NCBI GenBank assembly: GCA_010671965.1
Contig: JAAHIC010000098.1
Location: 1-10,253 of the forward strand
Length of the DNA stretch: 10,253 bases
Reading direction: 5' to 3'
Source: Leptolyngbya sp. SIO4C5
GTDB lineage: Bacteria > Cyanobacteriota > Cyanobacteriia > Phormidesmidales > Phormidesmidaceae
Shown here: positions 1-6,133 of the stretch, piece by piece
Position numbering within the stretch: the stretch's first letter is position 1
Layout of the letters: the number at the start of each line of letters is the position of its first letter
Program-made: the position numbers and the translations under genes
The notes under the pieces: model-generated
Told to the model about the DNA's origin: nothing
What the model saw: only the letters and a program-made list of their open reading frames with translations
The model's database searches: none

Positions 1-684
1 TCTAAAGCTCAGCGCCGCCGCCCGCCACGCCATTGCTACGCCATCGCCGGTACTGGCTGAGGGATTAGTGGTTTGGGCAAACACCTGACCTCCGCCCCCG
101 GTTGCTAAGACCACAGCCCGGGCGGCAATCCAGCACACCTGGTCCTGCAGCAAAACGCTGACGCCCCGGCATGTACCGCTTTCAGTCCACAGGTCTAAGA
201 CAAAAGTTTCTGAAAAAATTTGAATGTTAGGCCGTTTAATTACCTGCTCAGTCAGCGTCGAGACTACGGCCCGGCCTGTGGTGTCGGCGGCGTGGAGGAC
301 GCGGTGCCGCGAATGGGCTGCCTCTAAGGTCAGCGCTGGCCGCCCCTCTTTCATATCAAAGGCGACCCCCATCTGCAGGAGTGCCTGAATACAGTCAGCC
401 GCTTCGGCCACTAGCAAATTGACCGCGGCTAGATCGCACAGTCCGGCTCCTGCTCGCAGCGTGTCTTGAACGTGAAGCGTAGGCGAATCCTCGGGAGCGA
501 TCGCGGCAGCAATGCCTCCCTGCGCCCAATCGCTGGCCGACAGGGACAACGTATCTTTGGTAATCAAGCCGACCTTGTAGTGAGCTGGTAGACACAGCGA
601 GGCATAGAGTCCCGCGGCCCCACCACCGACGACCAGCACATCAAACTCATCTATACATAACGAATTAGCAGAATCGTAAGACAA
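1..684 (-). CDS. nadB: L-aspartate oxidase NadB (N-terminal part, cut by the window edge)
   Basis: The first 228 codons of a flavoprotein that oxidises L-aspartate to iminoaspartate, which NadA then converts to quinolinate in de novo NAD synthesis; cytoplasmic. Visible in the translation are the FAD-binding Rossmann motif VVGGGAAGLYAS (about residues 18-29), the family signature AQGGIAAA (54-61), HVQDTLRAGAGLCD (71-84), the stretch HSRHRVLHAADTTGRA with its conserved His and Arg residues, and ATGGGGQVFAQTTNP followed by STGDGVAMAWRAAA. This is the NadB pattern rather than succinate dehydrogenase/fumarate reductase, although the families are related. The start is a TTG at 684, chosen because GAGGAG lies 6 nt upstream (691-696) and the Rossmann strand begins 15 residues in; there is no in-frame ATG nearby. 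The C-terminal half, including the rest of the FAD domain and the helical tail, lies outside the window. It follows psbU on the same strand after a 113-nt gap. Confidence 0.92.
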   Translation of the reverse strand, partial: MSYDSANSLCIDEFDVLVVGGGAAGLYASLCLPAHYKVGLITKDTLSLSASDWAQGGIAAAIAPEDSPTLHVQDTLRAGAGLCDLAAVNLLVAEAADCIQALLQMGVAFDMKEGRPALTLEAAHSRHRVLHAADTTGRAVVSTLTEQVIKRPNIQIFSETFVLDLWTESGTCRGVSVLLQDQVCWIAARAVVLATGGGGQVFAQTTNPSASTGDGVAMAWRAAALSFR

Positions 685-690
685 GAAACG

Positions 691-696
691 CTCCTC
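691..696 (-). promoter_or_regulatory. Shine-Dalgarno of nadB
   Basis: GAGGAG on the minus strand, 6 nt before a TTG codon. This site decides the start of nadB, which has no suitable ATG. Confidence 0.75.
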
Positions 697-699
697 AGG

Positions 700-762
700 G
701 TAGGTCAGATGGCATGGCTGCCTTTGATTTAACCTACTCCATAAAGAGCGTTCTGGCTGGAG
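700..762 (-). other. structured leader between psbU and nadB
   Basis: Two adjacent inverted repeats lie just upstream of the nadB ribosome binding site. The outer stem GTAGGT (700-705) pairs with ACCTAC (732-737) and encloses a smaller hairpin GGCA-TGGC-TGCC (711-722). A second pair, CTCCA (737-741) with TGGAG (758-762), overlaps its edge. No T-run follows either stem on the minus strand, so an intrinsic terminator for psbU is unlikely. The structure could be a leader element or an operator, or it could be chance. I do not recognise a known riboswitch class. Confidence 0.3.
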
Positions 763-797
763 ATTTTAGAGACGAATCAGTTTAGACGGCGGCTCTG

Positions 798-1250
798 TTA
801 CTTGTAAACGCCGTTGTTGAAGCGATCGGCACCTTCCACTAGAGCCGGATCTGGGGGCGTCACGGTGAAGTTGTCTAGGTTAGCTTTAAGCCGATCAATT
901 TCGCGATCGCTAAGTCCCGGCATGTCTAGCACGTCTTCAACCGTATCAAAAGGCGAATTGGCTAAAATTTTGCGGGCAATTGTGGGATACAGGCCCGGAT
1001 ACTTAGTAAATGCAGTGATATTGGCATTATTAAGATCGATTTTGGAGCCATATTCAGTCCGCAGCTTATCGTCTACTGCATTGCGCGGATTGCCCTTAAC
1101 GGCGTCTCGAAAGATTTGAGCTAACAGCGGTGCTGGAGCAGAAACTGTCGCATTAAACTCAGCAGCCACAGCCGCTTGGGTTGTGCCCAAGCCCATCCAG
1201 CCGCTTACTAAAATACCCAGTGCCATCAGCACGCCTAATAGTCGTTTCAT
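798..1250 (-). CDS. psbU: Photosystem II 12 kDa extrinsic protein PsbU
   Basis: Lumenal extrinsic subunit that stabilises the oxygen-evolving Mn4CaO5 cluster of photosystem II together with PsbO and PsbV. The product is 150 residues from the ATG at 1250. It opens with KR and a hydrophobic export segment (about 4-22), with likely cleavage near the AAVAA at 26-30. The mature part carries the family hallmarks KIDLNNANITAF (70-81), KYPGLYPTIARKI (83-95), a helix-hairpin-helix element ending in VEDVLDMPGLS, and the nearly invariant C-terminus DRFNNGVYK. A TTG one codon upstream (1251-1253) could also serve as start; AGAGGA lies 8 nt before the ATG and 5 nt before the TTG, so the choice is not certain but changes only one residue. 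The gene stands alone, with a promoter-like region of about 150 bp upstream. Family assignment is secure. Confidence 0.98.
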   Translation of the reverse strand: MKRLLGVLMALGILVSGWMGLGTTQAAVAAEFNATVSAPAPLLAQIFRDAVKGNPRNAVDDKLRTEYGSKIDLNNANITAFTKYPGLYPTIARKILANSPFDTVEDVLDMPGLSDREIDRLKANLDNFTVTPPDPALVEGADRFNNGVYK

Positions 1251-1282
1251 CAACCCATTCCTCTCGTCAAATTAAACGAAGA

Positions 1283-1288
1283 TTTATA
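1283..1288 (-). promoter_or_regulatory. candidate -10 element of psbU
   Basis: TATAAA on the minus strand, 32 bp upstream of the psbU ATG. No good -35 hexamer is found 16-18 bp further upstream, so an activator or an alternative sigma factor may be involved. Inferred from sequence match only. Confidence 0.35.
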
Positions 1289-1333
1289 CACAGCATCTAT
1301 TAGAGACTACCATTTTCGCTGTCACAGATGGGC

Positions 1334-1353
1334 TTCGATTAAATTCGATTAAA
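1334..1353. repeat. perfect tandem 10-bp repeat upstream of psbU
   Basis: TTCGATTAAA occurs twice with no gap (1334-1343 and 1344-1353), about 45 bp upstream of the candidate psbU -10 element. A 10-bp period places the two copies on nearly the same face of the helix, as expected for a tandem protein binding site, though chance duplication in AT-rich spacer DNA is possible. Confidence 0.6.
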
Positions 1354-1372
1354 ACAGGAGCTGCGAGCCTGT
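1350..1372 (-). terminator. weak intrinsic terminator after the FHA cyclase gene
   Basis: On the minus strand ACAGG (1372-1368) can pair with CCTGT (1358-1354), with an alternative inner GCT/AGC pairing, and the hairpin is followed by TTTTAA. It lies about 40 nt past the cyclase stop codon and ahead of psbU. The stem is short (5 bp, or 7 bp with a bulge), so termination would be partial at best. Confidence 0.35.
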
Positions 1373-1410
1373 CTGCAACAGCACCAGCCGAGCGTAGCTA
1401 TTGACAGTTC

Positions 1411-2427
1411 TTATGAGAGAGCCTGACTGTGCAGCTTCAAGAATCTATCTAAATCGGAGAACGTCCCAGCGTGGGTTTGAATCGGATCGTCGTATCCCTT
1501 CATGCTGACCGTGTAGCGCTTAAAAACCTGTTCGTTAGCGCTGCTGCCAGAGAGGTATTCGTAGGTTGTTTCTCCCAAAGCAATGTCAAGACCTAGCTGC
1601 TTAGTGGAAGATTCAAACCGAAAAGCGGCATTGACCGTATCGCCTAGCGCCGTATAGTCAGGGCGGTCACCCGTTCCCGTATTGCCCACCATTGCATAAC
1701 CCGTGTTTAAACCTGCCCCAATTCGAATAGGAAAAGGGAGCGGATAGCGCTCATGCAGATGGCTAGTCATTTTATGGAGGGCGCTAATAGCACGGGCAAT
1801 TTGCAGCATTTCTTCTGAATCAACGCCCTGAGTGCCATGAATCCAAACGGCCATAACCGCATCACCGATGTATTTATCCACCCAGCTACCGTACTCACCG
1901 ATAATTTCCCCCGCACAGCGAAACCAGGTGCCAATCACTTCTGAAAGCACTTTTTCGTCAAGCTGCCGCGTCATGATCGTAAAGTCACGGATGTCTACGA
2001 CCATAACTGAGATCAGGCGGCGAACGTGCAGCGTGGCTGTAGCCGTGAAGTCTTGAGAGTCTAAGCTATTGATGCCAGAAGTCGGCTGGGGTTCTACGGC
2101 AGGACAGAAAAATTTTAGCTCGGTTTGGCCGAAAGTTAGCGAATCCCCGTTGTGTAGAGTCACAGGGACGCTGACTCGCCGCCCATTGACGAAAGACCCA
2201 TTCCGGCTGCCTAAATCGATTAGGTAGAACTCTCCTGTTTCCATGCACTGCAGCATGGCATGGTTACGAGAAATCCAGCGATCGGGAAGCACAAAGTTAT
2301 TGTCATCGCTGCGGCCAATCGTCCAACAGTTACTACCAATCAAAGACAGGTGACGACTACCTGACTCGGTTTGTAACACCAGATAAGGACCAGGTTGTGT
2401 AGTCACCACGGGCTTGGAACTATTCAT
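1411..2427 (-). CDS. FHA-domain class III adenylate cyclase
   Basis: A soluble 338-residue protein with no membrane segment that should make cyclic AMP from ATP. An N-terminal FHA domain (about 15-107), which in this family binds phosphothreonine peptides, shows GRS (38-40), SRNH (53-56) and GSRNGSFVNG (73-82). A class III catalytic domain (about 137-315) follows. Metal-binding Asp145 lies in VVDIRDF and Asp189 in DKYIGDAVMA; Lys185 and Thr259 sit at the base-selecting positions, and Asn266 and Arg270 are the transition-state residues in GDTVNAAFR. Lys plus Thr is the class IIIb signature known from Spirulina CyaC, pointing to an adenylate rather than guanylate cyclase. All six catalytic positions are intact, so one chain could form an active homodimer. 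The FHA domain suggests control by a Ser/Thr kinase. No clear Shine-Dalgarno precedes the ATG. A TATGAT at 2494-2499 is a possible -10 element. Confidence 0.92.
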   Translation of the reverse strand: MNSSKPVVTTQPGPYLVLQTESGSRHLSLIGSNCWTIGRSDDNNFVLPDRWISRNHAMLQCMETGEFYLIDLGSRNGSFVNGRRVSVPVTLHNGDSLTFGQTELKFFCPAVEPQPTSGINSLDSQDFTATATLHVRRLISVMVVDIRDFTIMTRQLDEKVLSEVIGTWFRCAGEIIGEYGSWVDKYIGDAVMAVWIHGTQGVDSEEMLQIARAISALHKMTSHLHERYPLPFPIRIGAGLNTGYAMVGNTGTGDRPDYTALGDTVNAAFRFESSTKQLGLDIALGETTYEYLSGSSANEQVFKRYTVSMKGYDDPIQTHAGTFSDLDRFLKLHSQALS

Positions 2428-2685
2428 CGACTGCTGGAGAGGGCTACTTAGATCGATAATGCACTCTCACATCCTTTAATGAAAGCTAGGGCAATCATAC
2501 TCTCTTAAGCATTGAATTTCTGCACCTATTATGCCAAAGAAACTTGTGAAAGTTACTGAGCATTATTGCTAGCTTAAATCTAATCGAATCCTGAGCCTTT
2601 TCAAAGTTGCTGAGCAGTCTTCTTCATCATCCTTTCGCATTTAGCCTGCATGAGGCAAAGCCCCACAGGACAAACGACAGCAGAC
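2428..2685. other. intergenic region upstream of the cyclase
   Basis: A 258-bp AT-rich stretch between two minus-strand genes. I see no credible reading frame and no strong terminator after the upstream DUF3120 gene. It contains a possible -10 element for the cyclase (TATGAT, minus strand, 2494-2499), an imperfect 14-bp direct repeat (listed separately), and a weak imperfect inverted repeat around 2641-2661. Confidence 0.5.
2549..2616. repeat. spaced 14-bp direct repeat
   Basis: AAAGTTACTGAGCA (2549-2562) and AAAGTTGCTGAGCA (2603-2616) match at 13 of 14 positions and begin 54 bp apart, about five helical turns. They lie 120-190 bp upstream of the cyclase start. They could be paired regulator sites; there is no independent support. 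Confidence 0.5.
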
Positions 2686-3447
2686 CTATGCGATCGCGGC
2701 TACCAGCAAAAATAGGCTATCCACAATAATAGTGCTGAAGACAGCGCCGCCAAAAGCCCACCAGTGAATACTGCGGCTGGTAGCTAAAGGCAGACAGCCA
2801 CAGACAACCAGCACACACAAAAGCAGTAAGGCATGACCGAGGCCACCACTGCTCTGCAGCTGCACCAGCGCCCTATGCAGAATGTCAGCCGCCTGATCGG
2901 AGGGTAGCTGCATGAGCTGACGCCAATAGGGAATTAAATTAGTCCAATAAAAATAAAGATCTGTCAGCGCTGTGCCGAAGAGAGATCCCAAATAAAAATA
3001 GCTGCCAACCAAGCCGCGTCCAGCCAACAAACAAGCAATGACAATGGGCAGGCCAATCGCTTCAATGGGTAAATGAATCAGGGGTTCCCAGCGAAACCAG
3101 CCCCAGTAAATAGATCCTGCTAGCCAAGTCCAGGTGAAACCGACCAGCAAATCGCCCCACGGCCTAGCGTAGGACAGCTTGCTCATCGCTAAGCTCAACC
3201 CGGCAAAGAACCAGCCGCCAGAAAGCAGCAGGCTCAGCCAGGGCAGCGATCGCACCAACGGTGCTTGAAAGAAAACCGGCACTACAACTAAAAATATCGC
3301 CGCTGCCAAAACTTGCCAGCGCTGCGGAATTTTGATGAGCCGCTGCAGGAAAGGGGAGGCTGTCGTCAGCGGGCGATAAGACGTTGAAGTGCTGTAGTAA
3401 GACAAAAGCTTTCCTGAGAAAAAATTAACTATTTTTAACAATAACAC
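2686..3447 (-). CDS. DUF3120-like cyanobacterial integral membrane protein
   Basis: A 253-residue polytopic membrane protein with a pattern I recognise as the cyanobacterial DUF3120 family, which has no known function. Hydrophobic segments lie at about 44-65, 68-89, 99-117, 127-145, 148-168, 203-222 and 229-252, suggesting seven helices. Characteristic stretches are FFQAPLVRSLPWLSL (59-73), WLAGSIYWGWFRWEPL (108-123), EAIGLPI (129-135), YFYLGSLFGTALTDLYFYW (150-168) and LIPYWRQLMQ (171-180). No enzymatic motif is evident. The start is a GTG at 3447 with AGGGGA about 7 nt upstream; that Shine-Dalgarno lies inside a hairpin (see 3453-3471), which hints at translational control. The gene ends at the HIP1 palindrome at 2690-2697. 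It is divergent from uppP across 229 bp. Family name is from memory of its conserved motifs; function is unknown. Confidence 0.8.
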   Translation of the reverse strand: MLLLKIVNFFSGKLLSYYSTSTSYRPLTTASPFLQRLIKIPQRWQVLAAAIFLVVVPVFFQAPLVRSLPWLSLLLSGGWFFAGLSLAMSKLSYARPWGDLLVGFTWTWLAGSIYWGWFRWEPLIHLPIEAIGLPIVIACLLAGRGLVGSYFYLGSLFGTALTDLYFYWTNLIPYWRQLMQLPSDQAADILHRALVQLQSSGGLGHALLLLCVLVVCGCLPLATSRSIHWWAFGGAVFSTIIVDSLFLLVAAIA

Positions 3448-3452
3448 ACTTT

Positions 3453-3471
3453 TATCCCCTGGGGGGGGATA
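3453..3471 (-). promoter_or_regulatory. Shine-Dalgarno-sequestering hairpin before the DUF3120 gene
   Basis: In minus-strand RNA, UAUCCCC (3471-3465) pairs perfectly over 7 bp with GGGGAUA (3459-3453), leaving a 5-nt loop CCCCA. The 3' arm contains most of the AGGGGA Shine-Dalgarno (3460-3455), and the GTG start follows 5 nt after the stem. The 5' arm and loop are made from a run of eight C (G8 on the plus strand, 3461-3468), so alternative registers are possible. Visible directly; the regulatory role is inferred. Confidence 0.55.
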
Positions 3472-3485
3472 CGGAAGCGTTCATA

Positions 3486-3491
3486 ATCATA
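3486..3491 (-). promoter_or_regulatory. candidate -10 element of the DUF3120 gene
   Basis: TATGAT on the minus strand, about 39 bp upstream of the GTG start. A transcript starting some 7 bp downstream would begin just before the hairpin at 3471-3453. No good -35 hexamer is present. Confidence 0.3.
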
Positions 3492-3623
3492 GTTTAATTT
3501 TTCAGATTCAGCTACAGGCTGGCGGCTTATCTCATCCGGTTACTTTGCTAGAAGTTCAAAAACTTTTATTTATCTGGCAAACATAGAAGCAGTGGCAGCG
3601 ACGCGGTTCAGTCAGTTTGCGAT

Positions 3624-3638
3624 AATGTCGATGACATT
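3624..3638. promoter_or_regulatory. 15-bp palindrome upstream of uppP
   Basis: AATGTC-GAT-GACATT is a perfect 6-bp inverted repeat with a 3-bp centre, 38 bp upstream of the uppP ATG and in the divergent control region. TTGACA follows at 3639-3644, but no matching -10 lies 16-18 bp downstream. An operator is plausible; not confirmed. Confidence 0.35.
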
Positions 3639-3676
3639 TTGACAGATGGCCCTTTATTAGCAGTTGCCAGTTATTT

Positions 3677-4597
3677 ATGGATCAGCTATTCCTTGAATTG
3701 ATGTCTGGCCTCGATTGCTTGCCAATGGCGCAGGCAGTGCCATCTCAGGAGCTAGGACAGCTCAACTTTTGGCAGGCGATTGTGGTGGGTATTGTGCAGG
3801 GACTGACGGAGTTTCTGCCCATCAGCAGTACGGCCCACGTCAAGATTGTGCCGGTGGCTTTGGGCTGGGGCGATCCGGGGATCGCGTTTACGGCGGTGGT
3901 TCAGTTGGGCAGCATCGGCGCTATTTTGGGCTATTTTTGGGCAGATGTGCGCCAGGTCTGTGTCGGGACGGTGCAGGCGCTCAATAAGGGCGACTATCAA
4001 AGCAGTGATTTACGGATGGGGGTGGGGATCCTGCTAGGGACTCTGCCGCTGGTATTGCTGGGCCTATTGGTTAAACTGTTTTTTGCGGCAGAGTACGACG
4101 CTTTTGGTCGCAGCTCATTGACCATTGCAATTACCTCAATCGGTTTGGCCCTGCTATTGGGACTGGCGGAAGCGGTTGGCAAACGGCAGCGGAGTTATGA
4201 AGCAGTTGGCCTCTGGGACGGCATTCTGGTGGGGCTGGCTCAGGCACTGGCCTTGATTCCGGGTGTTTCCCGTTCTGGCTCTACGATTACCGCCGGATTG
4301 TTCATTGGGCTTGATCGGCCAACAGCAGCTCGCTTTTCGCTGCTGTTGGGTATTCCGGCGATTCTAATTTCGGGGCTGGTGGAAGCGACCGATCTGCTAG
4401 AAGCTGAGGCGGGAGATGTGGGCTTACTGGCGATCGCGGCAGGCGTGATTGCTTCAGCCATCTCCTCTTACCTAGCGATTTACTGGCTGATTCGCTTTTT
4501 GCGTGACCATACAACCTGGGTGTTTGTGTTCTATCGCATTGGCTTTGGTCTGGCAATCTTGTGGGCGATCGCCACTGGACGAATGCCGAATATTTGA
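3677..4597 (+). CDS. uppP: Undecaprenyl-diphosphate phosphatase UppP (BacA family)
   Basis: Integral membrane enzyme that removes a phosphate from undecaprenyl diphosphate, regenerating the lipid carrier used for peptidoglycan and surface polysaccharide assembly. The 306-residue product has the two family motifs: QGLTEFLPISSTAH (41-54), with catalytic Glu45, Ser51 and His54, and PGVSRSGST (195-203) with the essential Arg199 (Arg174 in E. coli). The alternating hydrophobic segments fit the eight-helix re-entrant fold. The first 28 or so residues precede the conserved core, as is common in cyanobacterial members. The ATG at 3677 has no clear Shine-Dalgarno, so ATG codons at residues 9 or 17 are alternatives. 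It is divergent from the DUF3120 gene and followed on the same strand, after 41 bp or with overlap, by a radical-SAM gene, probably in one transcript. Many bacteria link this enzyme to bacitracin resistance. Confidence 0.96.
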   Translation: MDQLFLELMSGLDCLPMAQAVPSQELGQLNFWQAIVVGIVQGLTEFLPISSTAHVKIVPVALGWGDPGIAFTAVVQLGSIGAILGYFWADVRQVCVGTVQALNKGDYQSSDLRMGVGILLGTLPLVLLGLLVKLFFAAEYDAFGRSSLTIAITSIGLALLLGLAEAVGKRQRSYEAVGLWDGILVGLAQALALIPGVSRSGSTITAGLFIGLDRPTAARFSLLLGIPAILISGLVEATDLLEAEAGDVGLLAIAAGVIASAISSYLAIYWLIRFLRDHTTWVFVFYRIGFGLAILWAIATGRMPNI

Positions 4598-4638
4598 GAA
4601 ATGATTCATTATGGGATTGGCGTCATTGCGTATCTCTC

Positions 4639-6033
4639 GTGAGCAAGTCTGCGATTCAGCCAGCTACCATTACCCGCGTGCTGCCCGGATCAATTGCGGC
4701 GGAAATTGGCTTTGAACCGGGCGATCGCCTGGTTTCGATTAACGGTCAGTCACCCCGCGACCTGATTGACTATCAGTTTCTCTGTGCTGACGAAGTCCTG
4801 GAGTTGGCGGTGCTAGACGCGGCCGATAAGCTGCACCAGGTTGAGATTGAAAAAGACTTTGATCAGGCTTTAGGTCTGGAATTTGAGTCGGCCCTGTTTG
4901 ACGGACTGATTCAGTGCAATAATCGCTGCCCCTTCTGCTTTATCGACCAGCAGCCGCCCGGCAAGCGACAGACCCTTTATCTCAAAGATGACGACTATCG
5001 CCTCAGCTTTCTCTACGGCAGCTATCTCACCCTGACCAACTTACCGCCTGCCGAATGGGAACGCATTGCCCAAATGCGGCTTTCGCCGCTGTATGTCTCA
5101 GTTCATGCCACGGAACCAGCGATCCGCAGCCACTTACTCAAAAATCCGCGAGCCGGGCAGCTTTTGCAGCAGCTCCAGTGGTTTCAGGAACATCGGCTGC
5201 AAATTCATGCTCAGGTAGTGGTGTGCCCCGGCATCAATGATGGAGTTCATTTAGAGCGCACCCTGAGAGATTTGGCCCGCTTCCATACCGGGGAGATCCC
5301 AGCCGTGGCCTCGGTGGCGGTGGTGCCGGTGGGCTTAACTCGGTTTCGGCCTGACGCCGATGAGCTGGTGCCGGTGTCTACCGCAAAGGCCCGTGAGGTG
5401 ATTGCGCAGGTGCAGGCTCTGCAGCAGGAGTTCGAGCAGCGCTTTGGCTCTATATTTGCTTGGCTAGCCGATGAATGGTTTTTAATTGCGCGGCAGCCCC
5501 TACCCCCAGAATCTCATTACGAAGACTATCCCCAAATTGGCAACGGGGTGGGGTCGATTCGTCAGTTTCTCAGACAGTTTGAGGACTGCGCTCAGACCCT
5601 GCTGCCGCCGAGGGTGCAGCCTCGCAGACACTTAACCTGGGTGGTTGGCAATGCTGTAGAGGCGGCCTTTGACCCTGTTGTCAATCGGCTAAACCAGGTG
5701 GAAGGGCTGACGGTAGATCTAGCGGCGATCGCCAGCGACTACTGGGGTCAGACAATCACCGTTACGGGTTTACTAACCGGCCAGGACTTGCTGGCGGATC
5801 TGGCAGAACGGGACTTAGGCGATGGCTTGCTGCTGCCGACGCTGATGCTAAAACAGGGCGATCAGAAACTTCCTGCAGATAGCTACTTCTTAGATGATAT
5901 GAGTGTGGCAGAATTGGAGCGGCAGCTAGGCCGCAAAATTTGGCTGGTAGAAGATATTCCAGCTTTAATCAGCGCCTGCATTCAATCTGAGCGACCTGCT
6001 TCCCTGGAAACCGCCGATTTAACCCAGCGTTAG
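4639..6033 (+). CDS. PDZ / radical-SAM / DUF512 protein (TIGR03279-like), function unknown
   Basis: A 464-residue predicted Fe-S oxidoreductase. An N-terminal PDZ-like region (about 5-60) contains VLPGSIAAEIGFEPGDRLVSING. Next comes a radical-SAM core with the cysteines C93xxxC97xxC100 in CNNRCPFCFID, which should hold a [4Fe-4S] cluster binding S-adenosylmethionine, then YLKDDDYRLSFLYGSYLTLTN and LYVSVHATEP. The C-terminal DUF512 region has the marker YEDYPQIGNGVGSIRQF (294-310). Proteins of this architecture are known in cyanobacteria and some Firmicutes, but their reaction has not been established to my knowledge. No signal peptide, so cytoplasmic. The frame is open from a GTG at 4561 inside uppP; other starts are TTG 4594, which overlaps the uppP stop, and GTG 4639. 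I chose 4639 because family members begin only a few residues before the PDZ segment; no start has a good Shine-Dalgarno. Likely cotranscribed with uppP. Confidence 0.9.
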   Translation: MSKSAIQPATITRVLPGSIAAEIGFEPGDRLVSINGQSPRDLIDYQFLCADEVLELAVLDAADKLHQVEIEKDFDQALGLEFESALFDGLIQCNNRCPFCFIDQQPPGKRQTLYLKDDDYRLSFLYGSYLTLTNLPPAEWERIAQMRLSPLYVSVHATEPAIRSHLLKNPRAGQLLQQLQWFQEHRLQIHAQVVVCPGINDGVHLERTLRDLARFHTGEIPAVASVAVVPVGLTRFRPDADELVPVSTAKAREVIAQVQALQQEFEQRFGSIFAWLADEWFLIARQPLPPESHYEDYPQIGNGVGSIRQFLRQFEDCAQTLLPPRVQPRRHLTWVVGNAVEAAFDPVVNRLNQVEGLTVDLAAIASDYWGQTITVTGLLTGQDLLADLAERDLGDGLLLPTLMLKQGDQKLPADSYFLDDMSVAELERQLGRKIWLVEDIPALISACIQSERPASLETADLTQR

Positions 6034-6059
6034 CTCTAGGTTCCAGTATTCTAGAGTTG

Positions 6060-6094
6060 CTGTAGGCTGGGCCTAAGCCCACCTCTCCATACAG
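6060..6094. other. inverted repeats between the radical-SAM gene and tolC
   Basis: In the 100-bp gap, TGGGC-CTAA-GCCCA (6068-6081) forms a 5-bp hairpin, and the flanking CTGTA (6060-6064) and TACAG (6090-6094) can pair around it. There is no T-run after it, so it is not a clear intrinsic terminator; it could lie in the tolC leader. Confidence 0.3.
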
Positions 6095-6133
6095 CGCTTT
6101 TGGCAGAATCCCTAATTTTGTAAGCAAGTTTGT

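Noticed and set aside
395..595. 66-codon minus-strand frame in the first 700 bp
   Set aside because: It is an out-of-frame shadow within nadB, whose real frame runs from the TTG at 684 off the left edge.
814..1119. 101-codon plus-strand frame opposite psbU
   Set aside because: Antisense to a secure psbU gene, Ser/Arg-rich, with no domain or ribosome binding site; a shadow frame.
3639..3660. consensus TTGACA as the -35 of a uppP promoter
   Set aside because: No -10-like hexamer occurs 16-18 bp downstream; the closest AT-rich hexamers are 10 or 26 bp away.
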